Of a stretch of 35,299 nucleotides of DNA, positions 7,908 through 16,037 are shown one piece after another (the stretch's first letter is position 1; each line of letters opens with the position of its first letter). The notes beneath the pieces are model-generated. The model was not told the DNA's origin. It did no database searches and was given only the letters and a program-made list of their open reading frames with translations. Made by a program: the position numbers and the translations under genes. Source of the DNA: Planctomycetota bacterium (GTDB lineage Bacteria; Planctomycetota; JAJSAM01); NCBI GenBank assembly GCA_025459285.1, contig JALOQY010000020.1:1-35299 (forward strand), in the 5' to 3' direction.

Positions 7908-9650
7908 TCACTTGTCATTCTGGATTCCGAGGTTATGACGGAACCGTGACACTTCGAGACGGTCGGCATCCGTGACCGCCGCGGCGTCCGCGCGGGCCAG
8001 CAGGGAGGCCGCTTCGTCGATGCGACCCTGGTGGTGCCGGAGGACGGCGAGCATGAGCCAGGTCCCGGTGTCCGGGACCACTTCCGCGACATGGCGGGAC
8101 GCGACCCGATCGGCTTCGGCGAGGTCGGGGACGAGCAGCAGCGCCTGGAGCCAGAGGTCGAGGACCTTCGCTTCCCGGAGGCCGGAGTCGAAGGCGCGGC
8201 CGAAAGCCCGCGCGGCGTCCGGCCAGTGCGCCGAGTGACGATGGGCCCGGCCGAGCCAGAAGGCCACGGAGGGATTGGCGGGGGCCTCGGCGGCCAGTTC
8301 CAGGAGGCCAGCCTCGGCGGCGGGGTCGCGGCCGACGACGGAGGCGAGACGGTCGAAGCGGGCCGCAAACCGACCGTCGGGGGAGGGGAGGGCCTCGTTC
8401 TCGGCCCACGGGAGAACCCGCAGGCGCGAGCGCCCGATCCCGGCGGCGTAGGGGAAGCCGGCAAGCTCCGGAAGGCCCGTCCCGACGGGCTCGGCCAGCG
8501 GGGCGAGGGACCGGTAGCGCTCCATGGCGGCGGCGAGGGCGACGGGGACATCGGGTCGCGATGCTTCCTCCCGGGGATCCGCGGCGAGGTCGTAGCACTC
8601 CGTCCGATTCCCGCGAACGAGCTTCACGGTCCCCTCCCGCGCGGCGAAGAGTTGGGCCCAGCCCATGCGCCGGTATCCATAGAGGGTCTCGGAGCACAGC
8701 GGTCCGTCACCGGCGGGGCCGTGGAGGAGCGTCGAGGACGTGGTGGCGGCGGCGCCGGCGGCCTCGAGGATCGCCGTGGCGACCGATCCGAGGCCCACCG
8801 GGTCGGCGCGGGCGGCGCCGGCGGGGAGGCGGCCGGGCCACCGGAGGAGGAGGGGAACCCGGAGCGTGGCCTCGGTGAGCAGGTAGCCGTGGGTGGCCTC
8901 GCCGTGCTCCCCGAGCCCTTCGCCGTGGTCGGATGCGAACAGGACGAACGTGTCCGGTTCATGGCCTGCGGCATGGAGCGCGTCGAGGAGGACGCCGAGA
9001 CAGGAATCGGCGTAGGCGACTTCTTCGGCATAGGCCTCGGGCGTTCCCGGGGCCGCGCCGCGGCGGAACGCCGCCGGGGCCTCGTAGGGGTCGTGGGGGT
9101 CGAACAGGTGGACGAAGAGGAAGAACGGCCGCGGCGAGGAGGCGAGCCAGGAGGCGGCGGCGCGGGCCGTATCGCCGCCGGCGCGTTCGGCGTAACGGAC
9201 CTCTCCAGGGACGGCGGAATCCGGACCGTCGTAGACCGAGAAGCCGGCATCGAGGCCGGTGCGCGCGGCAAGGACGGACGAGGAGACGAAAGCCGCCGTG
9301 GTGTAACCGCGGGATTGCAGCTCCTCGGCGACGGTGCGAAACGGCCGGTTGGCGGCCGGAGGGAGAGGGCGGGGAGGATCGTTGTCCCGGAGGTCGTGGG
9401 ACGGCGGGGGAAGTCCCGTGAGAATGGTGGCGTGGGCCGGGAGGGTGAGCGGGCACGGCGTCACGCAGGTCTCGAAGCGGACACCTTCGGCAGCGAGGCG
9501 ATCGGCGCGCGGCGTGCGCGACGCGGCGTTCCCGTAGCAGCCGAGCGCGTCGGCGCGAAGGGTGTCGATGGAGACGAGGAGGATCGAAGGCGGAGGACCA
9601 GCACCGCAACCTGCGGCGAGACACGCGAGGAGGAGGATCGTCCGGAACAC
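7908..9650 (-). CDS. Sulfatase-like (alkaline phosphatase superfamily) lipoprotein with C-terminal TPR-like region
   Basis: Lipobox LLACLAAGC; SILLVSIDTLRADALGCYG; CPLTLPAHATILTG; FASDHGEGLGEHGE; C-terminal helical repeats. Confidence 0.88.
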   Translation of the reverse strand: MFRTILLLACLAAGCGAGPPPSILLVSIDTLRADALGCYGNAASRTPRADRLAAEGVRFETCVTPCPLTLPAHATILTGLPPPSHDLRDNDPPRPLPPAANRPFRTVAEELQSRGYTTAAFVSSSVLAARTGLDAGFSVYDGPDSAVPGEVRYAERAGGDTARAAASWLASSPRPFFLFVHLFDPHDPYEAPAAFRRGAAPGTPEAYAEEVAYADSCLGVLLDALHAAGHEPDTFVLFASDHGEGLGEHGEATHGYLLTEATLRVPLLLRWPGRLPAGAARADPVGLGSVATAILEAAGAAATTSSTLLHGPAGDGPLCSETLYGYRRMGWAQLFAAREGTVKLVRGNRTECYDLAADPREEASRPDVPVALAAAMERYRSLAPLAEPVGTGLPELAGFPYAAGIGRSRLRVLPWAENEALPSPDGRFAARFDRLASVVGRDPAAEAGLLELAAEAPANPSVAFWLGRAHRHSAHWPDAARAFGRAFDSGLREAKVLDLWLQALLLVPDLAEADRVASRHVAEVVPDTGTWLMLAVLRHHQGRIDEAASLLARADAAAVTDADRLEVSRFRHNLGIQNDK

Positions 9651-9701
9651 GCCGGCGATGATGGGGAAGGGCTGTCACCCGGCGGTCATGCGCGGAAACG
9701 A

Positions 9702-9731
9702 CGCGGGGCGCGGCAGGTGCCGCGCCCCGCG
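9702..9731 (-). terminator. Hairpin terminator downstream of the Exb/Tol operon
   Basis: Near-perfect long inverted repeat CGCGGGGCGCGGCA GG TGCCGCGCCCCGCG, 23 nt past the stop of the last ExbD gene. Weak U tract. Confidence 0.55.
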
Positions 9732-9753
9732 GGGATGAAGGTTTCCGGATCCG

Positions 9754-10266
9754 TCAGCGATCGCCGACGTTCCGCTCCGAGTCCGGGTCGCCCGGTCCGG
9801 AGTGGGGCCGCCCGGGCGGAGGGGCACCGACGAACGTGATGTCCTTGATGTTCGCCTTCATGAAGGCGTCGATCGTCCGGATCACGTGCTGGTGGGGGAC
9901 CCAGGCCCAGGCATTGATCTCGCCGGGGATCTCGTCGTTTTCGGCACGGATCGCCTTGATCCGCTGGTCGAGGAGCGCGAAACCCTCGTCATCGACTCCG
10001 ATTTCGGCGTCGAGGAGCTTGACCCGGGTGCGGGTGTCCTCCTCGTGCCGCTTCAGTTCGACGACGATCTTCGGCTTCTCCTCCAGCTTGATCTTGGTCT
10101 TCGCGAGGCCGCGGTCCTTCGGCAGGAAGGCCGCGACTTTCCGCTCCAGCGCCTTGAACTTCATCGCGCACATGAAGAAGATGATGAGCTGGAACGTGAT
10201 GTCAATCATCGGGGTGAGATTGACTTCCATGTCCCCGCCGCTGTCCGGCATCTTGCCACGCGCCAT
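9754..10266 (-). CDS. ExbD/TolR-like protein (second of two)
   Basis: MEVNLTPMIDITFQLIIFFMCAMKF, the ExbD/TolR N-terminal TM segment with conserved Asp. Confidence 0.9.
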   Translation of the reverse strand: MARGKMPDSGGDMEVNLTPMIDITFQLIIFFMCAMKFKALERKVAAFLPKDRGLAKTKIKLEEKPKIVVELKRHEEDTRTRVKLLDAEIGVDDEGFALLDQRIKAIRAENDEIPGEINAWAWVPHQHVIRTIDAFMKANIKDITFVGAPPPGRPHSGPGDPDSERNVGDR

Positions 10267-10311
10267 ACTCTGCTCCTTCCCCGGGGTGCCGGGGAACAGG
10301 CTAGCCGTATT

Positions 10312-10800
10312 CTACTTCACCTCGAAGTCCGCCGTCGCGAATTGCAGCTTGTAGATCCGGACGGAGGGGTCCGCGCAGGCCTGCATGACCCACTGGACCT
10401 CTCGCCAGCGGACTTCCCGGTCGCACCGGATGAGGACGAAGATCTCGCTGGGCTGGTTCGGGTCGTTCTCGTCGCGCTTCGTCTCGGCGTGGGTGAAGAG
10501 GACTTCCTTCAGGTTCTCGAGGTTGTAGATCTTCCCCTTGATCTTGACCACGATGTCCTTGGTCGTCGCCCAGTCATCGGCCTTGTTGATGTTGACGATG
10601 ACGCGCTTGTCCTTCTCGTCGGCCTTGTCCTCCACGGCCTCCGTGGAGAGGGGAAGCTTCAGGTTCTCGATCTCCTTCTGGGTCAGGTCGGTGACCACGA
10701 GGAGGAAGATGAGGAGCTGGAAGACGATATCGATCATCGGCGTCATGTTGAAGCCGAGGTCGGAGTTGCCGGCGCTCATGCTGACGTTCGACTTTGCCAT
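10312..10800 (-). CDS. ExbD/TolR-like protein (first of two)
   Basis: LGFNMTPMIDIVFQLLIFLLVVTDL; periplasmic domain with IVVKIKGKIYNLENL and VLIRCDREVRWREVQWVMQAC. Confidence 0.92.
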   Translation of the reverse strand: MAKSNVSMSAGNSDLGFNMTPMIDIVFQLLIFLLVVTDLTQKEIENLKLPLSTEAVEDKADEKDKRVIVNINKADDWATTKDIVVKIKGKIYNLENLKEVLFTHAETKRDENDPNQPSEIFVLIRCDREVRWREVQWVMQACADPSVRIYKLQFATADFEVK

Positions 10801-10831
10801 GGCTGCTCCTTAAAGCGGCCGACCCAGCGTC

Positions 10832-11542
10832 CTAGGTGGAGGACTGGGGACGGAACCGCTCGATGAGATCGGCGGCGATCGCCGTGAGTTCAACGGTGAG
10901 CTTGATGACGCGGTTCTTGAAGAAGAAGAAGAAGAACAGGCCGGGCATACCCACCATCAGGCCGAACATGGTCGTGATGAGCGCCACCGCGACGCCGCTC
11001 GACAGGTCGGCCGGGGTGACCGTCGCGCCGAGCCGCGTGATCGTGTCGAAGGCGCCGATCATGCCGAGCACCGTCCCGAACAGTCCGAGCAGGGGGGCGA
11101 TGTTGGAGATCATGGAAATCCAGCTGATCTTCTGCTGCAGCTTGAGGCTCTCCTCGTTGGAGGTATCCTCCACGGCCTTCTCCATGGCGGAGAACCCGGC
11201 GTTGATCTTGGGGAGGGCCGCGGCGAGCATGTTCGTGAGGAAGTTGGGCTCGGACTCGCACAGCTCGAGCGCGTCCTGGTACTCCTCCTCCTCGAAGAGG
11301 GCCTCGATCTCGTCGATGAGTTCCGGCGGCGCGATCTTGGTGCGCCGGATCGTGACGAAGTGCTCGATGGCGAGCGCGAGGGAGGCGATGGAGAGGCCGA
11401 TGATGATATAGCCGCACCACCCGCCGCCCACGATGATGTCGCCGACCGTCGACATGGCCTGCTTGCCGCTGCCGACCTGGGCGAGCGCGGTCCCCGCCGA
11501 GAAGAGCAGGGCAATCGCGGTCAAAGACACGAGCTTCTTCAT
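10832..11542 (-). CDS. MotA/TolQ/ExbB proton channel family protein
   Basis: Start corrected to ATG 11542 (AGGAGA upstream); signal MKKLVSLTAIALLFSAGTALAQ; TolQ/ExbB core ISNIAPLLGLFGTVLGMIGAF and VAVALITTMFGLMVGMPGL. Confidence 0.93.
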   Translation of the reverse strand: MKKLVSLTAIALLFSAGTALAQVGSGKQAMSTVGDIIVGGGWCGYIIIGLSIASLALAIEHFVTIRRTKIAPPELIDEIEALFEEEEYQDALELCESEPNFLTNMLAAALPKINAGFSAMEKAVEDTSNEESLKLQQKISWISMISNIAPLLGLFGTVLGMIGAFDTITRLGATVTPADLSSGVAVALITTMFGLMVGMPGLFFFFFFKNRVIKLTVELTAIAADLIERFRPQSST

Positions 11543-11626
11543 GCTTCTACTTCTCCTAAAAGTTGCACCTGACCTTACGGAAACCTTCATCTTCCGGTAA
11601 CCCTGTCGGGCCCGGCCAGCAAAATC

Positions 11627-12778
11627 TCATTTCCTCGCCCACTCGGTCTCCGGGTAGTACTGCCGGAGTTCCTTCTTCGCCTGCTCGGCCAGCCGCTTGT
11701 TCCAGTCGCCGCCGAGCTTCGCGAGGGCCAGGGACTTGAGCCACAGCGCCCGGGCGACCTCGCGGCGAGCGGAGAAACAGGTGACCTCGGCCTCGGTGAA
11801 GCTGAGAAGGGCGTCGCGGGGTTTGTCGTCGAGGAGGCATCGTCCGAGACCGTTCAGTACGGCGGCCTTCACCTGGTCTTCCTGGGGGTACTTCGCGGGG
11901 AGACCGGAGAAGTAGTCCTTCGCGCGGTCCCAGTCCTGCTTCGCGCCGGAACTCTCGGCCCACGCGACGCGTGCCCAGCCCTGCTCGACCACGGCGTCGA
12001 TTTCCGCCGCCCGCAGCTCCTTCTGCCACTTCGCGGGTTTCGCGAACCGGAGCTCGCGCTGGGCCAGCGCGACCACGTTGTCGAAGGCGGTGACCGCCTC
12101 GGCGTTCTTGCCCTCCGCCATGAGGATGGTCGCGAGGAGGCGCGCCCCCCGTACCTGCCAGAGGGGGTTCTTGATCGTCTCGCCGGTCTTCTGGATGGCC
12201 TCGGCGGCCGTGCGGGCGCCGTCCCAGTTCTTCTGGAGGATGCAGACGTCCGCGATGCCGCCGCGGATCTCCTTGAACCAGAGCGACTTCGGGTTCGCCT
12301 TCAGGGCCTCCTCGAAGGCGCTCAGGGCTTCCGCGAGGCGGGAGGTCTCCTGCTGTCCGAGGGCGAGGAGCGCCTGTCCCTTCCGGAGGGCGGCGGCCTC
12401 GAGGAGCCACGGCCGGGCGCGCCCGGCGTCCACGGCGTTCTTCGCGCCGTCGAAGTCGGAAATCGCCGCGGCCCACTGTTCGTTCCGGAGGTTCCGGAGG
12501 CCGTCGAGGAACACCTTGGGGGCGTCGCCGTAGATCAGGTCGTCCACCCGCGCGCCTTCCTTTTCCTGGGCGGTCTTGCCGCCGCGGAGGGTGTACTTCA
12601 CCTTGTCGTAGGTCGCCTCGTCTACCCGGATCCGCTCCATCTTCTGGGGCTTCCCGTCGTCGTCGAAGAACCGGAGGACGTCTCCGTACTCCCGGTCGAT
12701 CGTCTCGTCCTGGGCCAGGACGGAGGCCGGGACGGCGGCGAGGAGCAGCACGATCGCGATCGATTGCAGGGTCTTCAT
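11627..12778 (-). CDS. Exported repeat (TPR-like) protein in the Tol/Exb operon
   Basis: Signal peptide MKTLQSIAIVLLLAAVPASVLAQ; helical repeats (AAISDFDGAKNAVDAGRARPWLLEAAALRKGQALLALGQQ...); directly follows the 989-aa ORF's stop. Confidence 0.8.
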   Translation of the reverse strand: MKTLQSIAIVLLLAAVPASVLAQDETIDREYGDVLRFFDDDGKPQKMERIRVDEATYDKVKYTLRGGKTAQEKEGARVDDLIYGDAPKVFLDGLRNLRNEQWAAAISDFDGAKNAVDAGRARPWLLEAAALRKGQALLALGQQETSRLAEALSAFEEALKANPKSLWFKEIRGGIADVCILQKNWDGARTAAEAIQKTGETIKNPLWQVRGARLLATILMAEGKNAEAVTAFDNVVALAQRELRFAKPAKWQKELRAAEIDAVVEQGWARVAWAESSGAKQDWDRAKDYFSGLPAKYPQEDQVKAAVLNGLGRCLLDDKPRDALLSFTEAEVTCFSARREVARALWLKSLALAKLGGDWNKRLAEQAKKELRQYYPETEWARK

Positions 12779-12781
12779 CGT

Positions 12782-15691
12782 CTACCTCCCGAGGTTCCGC
12801 AGTTCGGTCTGCGCCTTCTCGTTGACGGCCGCGAACTCCTTCTCGAGGCCGGAGTTCTTGAGGACACCGAGGCTGCTGAAGCTCTTGTACTGCTCGACGA
12901 CGTTCTTCAGGGCCTGGGGGTCACGGAAGGCCATTCCGTAGTTGAGCCAGATCTCGTGGAGGAGGAGTTGCCACTTCCACCAGTCCGCGGTGTACATGCG
13001 GGACCGGTCGACCTTCAGGAGGATCTTGATGAGCGTCATCCCGCGGACCATGTCCTCCTGCTGCATGAGCTTCAAGTAGGCCTGCGCGAGGCCGTACATG
13101 ATGCTGGGGACGGCCCGGATCTTCTTCATGAGCTCCTCGAGGACGGCCTGGGGGAACTCCGACATCTTGAGGATCTCCATCACCCGGGCGCGCGCGCCGG
13201 CGTCAGGGATCAGGAGTCGCTCGAAGACGTTCTTGGCGTCGGCGAACTTGCCCTGGGAGATGTAGATCTCGGAGAGCATGACGGAGATGCCGTCCTCCTT
13301 CTTCACGATCTCCTTCTTCTCAGGGGTCTCGCCGGCGATCGCGTCGAGGCGCTGGTTGTAGATCTCCAGCGCCTTCGTCAGCGCCAGCTCCGCCAACGCC
13401 CACTCCTTCAGCAGGTAGTACCACCCGCCGATCGTCTCCCACTCCTCGGCGGTCACGCGCTCCTTGCTCTTCATGTACTCCGCCATGTAGTCCGCGGCCT
13501 TCTTCAGGGCGGCCTGCCAGATCGGCCCGCGGTCGGCCTTGTCGGGGGCTTCGTCCGCGGCCCGCCGGAAGGCGTTCCCGACGGCGTAGAGGGCGGAGGC
13601 CGTGCCGGACCACTCGGCGTACTCCGAGCGCATCCGGAGGGCTTCCTGCTCGCCTTCCTCGAGCTTCTTCAGCTCCACGAGGGCCAGGACGCGGGCGAGT
13701 GCCACGAGGGGGAACCACGACCTCGTGTTCTCGTCGGCGTAGGTCTTCTCGAAGCCCTTGAGGATATCGAGGACCTTCGAGGGCTCCTTCATGCGGGAAT
13801 GGCACATGGCCGAGTAGTAGGTGCAGATCGCGAGGGACTGCTGCCGGTTGGCCTTGCGCTCCGGGTCGGTGGTCACGTTCTCCGGGTTGTCGATGAACTT
13901 CCGGACGGAGTCGAAAGTGGAGAGCGCCTTCCTGTAGTCCTCGGTCTTGAAGAGGACCTCTCCGATGCGCGCGAGGGCCTTCTCGTGCAGGATGGAAGTC
14001 TTCTGGACGCCGGCCAGGCGCTCCATGGCGAGCTTGTAGAATTCGGCGACCTTCTCGGCGCCCGAGCCCCGGGCGGTGTCCGCATCGTCGATGTAGTCGG
14101 CGCCTTCGAAGTACTGGAGGTCGATCGACTTCGGGTGTTTCGGGTACTGCTCGGCGAAACGGGACCGGGCCTTCTTCTTCAGTTCCTCGAACCACGGGTC
14201 CTGCGTGACCGCGAACTGGCCCGTGGCCGCTCGATAGCGGTAGTAGGCCGCGTTGCCGGCCTCGGCCTCGTCGATCTTCCGGAAGGTGGCTTCGATGTGA
14301 TCGAAAGCGTAGTAGGCCTCCAGGTACTTCTCCGCGCGGAGGTAGCAGTCCCCGATCTGCATCCAGGACGGGATCGTGAACTGCTTGAGCTGCGCGTCGC
14401 CCTCCGCTGCCGCGATGACCTGCTGGAAGGAGCGGACGGCGTCATTCCACTCCCGCGACGTCTTGCGGCCGAGGGCGGCCTTCATGAGGACGTCGGGGGG
14501 GAGGGAGAGCGATCCGCCGTGCTCGGAGATGATCTCGTTGATGAGGGCGTTGGCCAGGTAGTTGGTGCCGGGGGCCCAGGTCTCCGTGCTCATCAGGCTC
14601 TCGGCCTTCGTGCTGATCTCGGTGGCCCTCTCGAGCGCTCCCTTGGCATCGCCCATGTTCTTCAGGATGCGGGCGTAGGCGAGGAGGGCGCGGTGGCCGT
14701 AGTTCCGGGACAGGACGTCGGGGAGCCGCTGGAGCATCTCCACGGCCTTCTTCGCCGCCTCGTCGCGGAAGTCGCGGCCGTCCTTCACGCCGAGCTGGTC
14801 GCAGTACTCGAAGAGCTTCCAGTAGGCCTGGAGGTAGAGGTCGCTCCACTTGAGGTAGTTGCCCGTGTCCGTCTTGGGATCGGGCACCGGGTAGCCGAAG
14901 GCGGTGGAGAACCACTCCATCGCCTCGTCGGGCTGCTCCAGGTCCTGACAGGCGAGGCCCAGGTAGAAGTAGGCGTAACCGCCGAGGATGTTCTCCTCGT
15001 TCTCCCAGACGAACTTCGTCAGCTTCTCGATGGCCCGCTCCATCGTGCCCTGGCGCTCGGCGCCGCCGGGAGTGTAGAGCTGCCCCTTGTTGTAGTGGGT
15101 GGCGGCCTCGAAGAAGCGCGCCCGCCGGGCATCCCAGTCCAGGTCGCGGAAGCGGTCGGACTCGGGGTCGAGGTCCTCGAGTTTCTTCTCCATCGAGTCG
15201 GCGGCGCCCTTGAAGAGGTCCGTGGCCGAGTCGTAGGCGTCCTCGGCCTTCTTGCGGAACTCCTCGGCGCGGCCGGGGTCCTTCTCCTTCTGGTCCGAGA
15301 GGAACGACCCCTTGCTCTGGAGCATGATCCCGATCTCGAACTTCGCGTCGGTCTGGCGCGGATGGGTCGGGTAGCTCGACAGGAACTGCGTGAAGCCGGC
15401 CTCGGCATCCTCGAATCCCTTGAGGATGTCATCGGGGTTCTGCTTCGGATCGTTCCGGATGTCGAGCACCTTGGCCTTCTTGAGCAGGGCGAGGCCCAGC
15501 TCCCCGTTGGCCCGGTCCTCGTTGCTCCGGGAGGTGTCGCGGATGATCGCCTCGAACTGCTCCTGGGCGAGGTCGTAGTACTTGAACTCGACCAGGCCCT
15601 GGGCGAACTCGAAGTCGTCCTTGCGCGCGGCGCTGGCCGCGGCGGCCAGGGCGAGCAGGAACACGAACCCGACGGCAATCGTGCGTTTCAT
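12782..15691 (-). CDS. Large exported TPR-repeat protein (about 969 aa)
   Basis: Start corrected to ATG 15691; signal peptide MKRTIAVGFVFLLALAAAASA; many A/L/Y-rich helical repeats (FAQGLVEFKYYDLAQEQFEAIIRD..., LAGVQKTSILHEKALARIGEVLFKTEDYRKALSTFDSV). Confidence 0.87.
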   Translation of the reverse strand: MKRTIAVGFVFLLALAAAASAARKDDFEFAQGLVEFKYYDLAQEQFEAIIRDTSRSNEDRANGELGLALLKKAKVLDIRNDPKQNPDDILKGFEDAEAGFTQFLSSYPTHPRQTDAKFEIGIMLQSKGSFLSDQKEKDPGRAEEFRKKAEDAYDSATDLFKGAADSMEKKLEDLDPESDRFRDLDWDARRARFFEAATHYNKGQLYTPGGAERQGTMERAIEKLTKFVWENEENILGGYAYFYLGLACQDLEQPDEAMEWFSTAFGYPVPDPKTDTGNYLKWSDLYLQAYWKLFEYCDQLGVKDGRDFRDEAAKKAVEMLQRLPDVLSRNYGHRALLAYARILKNMGDAKGALERATEISTKAESLMSTETWAPGTNYLANALINEIISEHGGSLSLPPDVLMKAALGRKTSREWNDAVRSFQQVIAAAEGDAQLKQFTIPSWMQIGDCYLRAEKYLEAYYAFDHIEATFRKIDEAEAGNAAYYRYRAATGQFAVTQDPWFEELKKKARSRFAEQYPKHPKSIDLQYFEGADYIDDADTARGSGAEKVAEFYKLAMERLAGVQKTSILHEKALARIGEVLFKTEDYRKALSTFDSVRKFIDNPENVTTDPERKANRQQSLAICTYYSAMCHSRMKEPSKVLDILKGFEKTYADENTRSWFPLVALARVLALVELKKLEEGEQEALRMRSEYAEWSGTASALYAVGNAFRRAADEAPDKADRGPIWQAALKKAADYMAEYMKSKERVTAEEWETIGGWYYLLKEWALAELALTKALEIYNQRLDAIAGETPEKKEIVKKEDGISVMLSEIYISQGKFADAKNVFERLLIPDAGARARVMEILKMSEFPQAVLEELMKKIRAVPSIMYGLAQAYLKLMQQEDMVRGMTLIKILLKVDRSRMYTADWWKWQLLLHEIWLNYGMAFRDPQALKNVVEQYKSFSSLGVLKNSGLEKEFAAVNEKAQTELRNLGR

Positions 15692-15771
15692 GTCACTCCT
15701 CGGATCTGACGGCTCCCGCGAGGTCTCGTCCCGTCCGGGGTCGTCGCCCACATCGACCTGCCCCGGTGTAA

Positions 15772-15805
15772 GCGGACCTTTACGCGCGTGTAAAGCTCGG
15801 TCCGC
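15772..15805 (-). promoter_or_regulatory. Two-tier hairpin in the predicted 5' leader of the TPR/Tol operon
   Basis: Outer GCGGAC (15772-15777)/GTCCGC (15800-15805), inner CTTTAC (15778-15783)/GTAAAG (15790-15795), loop GCGCGT; lies between the predicted promoter and ATG 15691. Confidence 0.45.
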
Positions 15806-15829
15806 GGTGAGGGACGGGGCAAAAACCGC

Positions 15830-15857
15830 ATTGTAGGCAACGGGGTGCGCGGATCAA
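15830..15857 (-). promoter_or_regulatory. Sigma70-like promoter for the TPR/Tol operon
   Basis: Minus strand TTGATC (15852-15857) - 16 nt - TACAAT (15830-15835). Confidence 0.5.
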
Positions 15858-15987
15858 CTATCCTCGGGCCTGGGGTCGGCATGGCTGCCATGTCCATGGC
15901 AAACGCCGTACCGCGACGGGGTCCTTGGCAGGTAACCCCCATGGTACCGCCGGACTTCGCCGCGTCAAGCGTGGAGGAGGCCCGGTG

Positions 15988-16023
15988 AAAAAAAGGGCCC
16001 CGCCGGCAAGGCCGGCGGGGCCC
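15988..16023 (-). terminator. Rho-independent terminator of the second secretin gene
   Basis: 13-bp stem GGGCCCCGCCGGC / GCCGGCGGGGCCC, loop AAG (15995-16023), followed on the minus strand by seven T. Confidence 0.9.
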
Positions 16024-16037
16024 GGGTTCGTCGTGTA

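Noticed and set aside
10919-10936. (GAA)6 microsatellite in the TolQ-like gene as a phase-variation tract
   Set aside because: Trinucleotide unit encoding poly-Phe in a TM segment; length changes would not shift the frame, and it fits hydrophobic TM composition.
12764-15709. 981-aa plus-strand ORF
   Set aside because: Antisense of the exported TPR protein, which has a signal peptide and helical repeats; the plus translation is a shadow frame.
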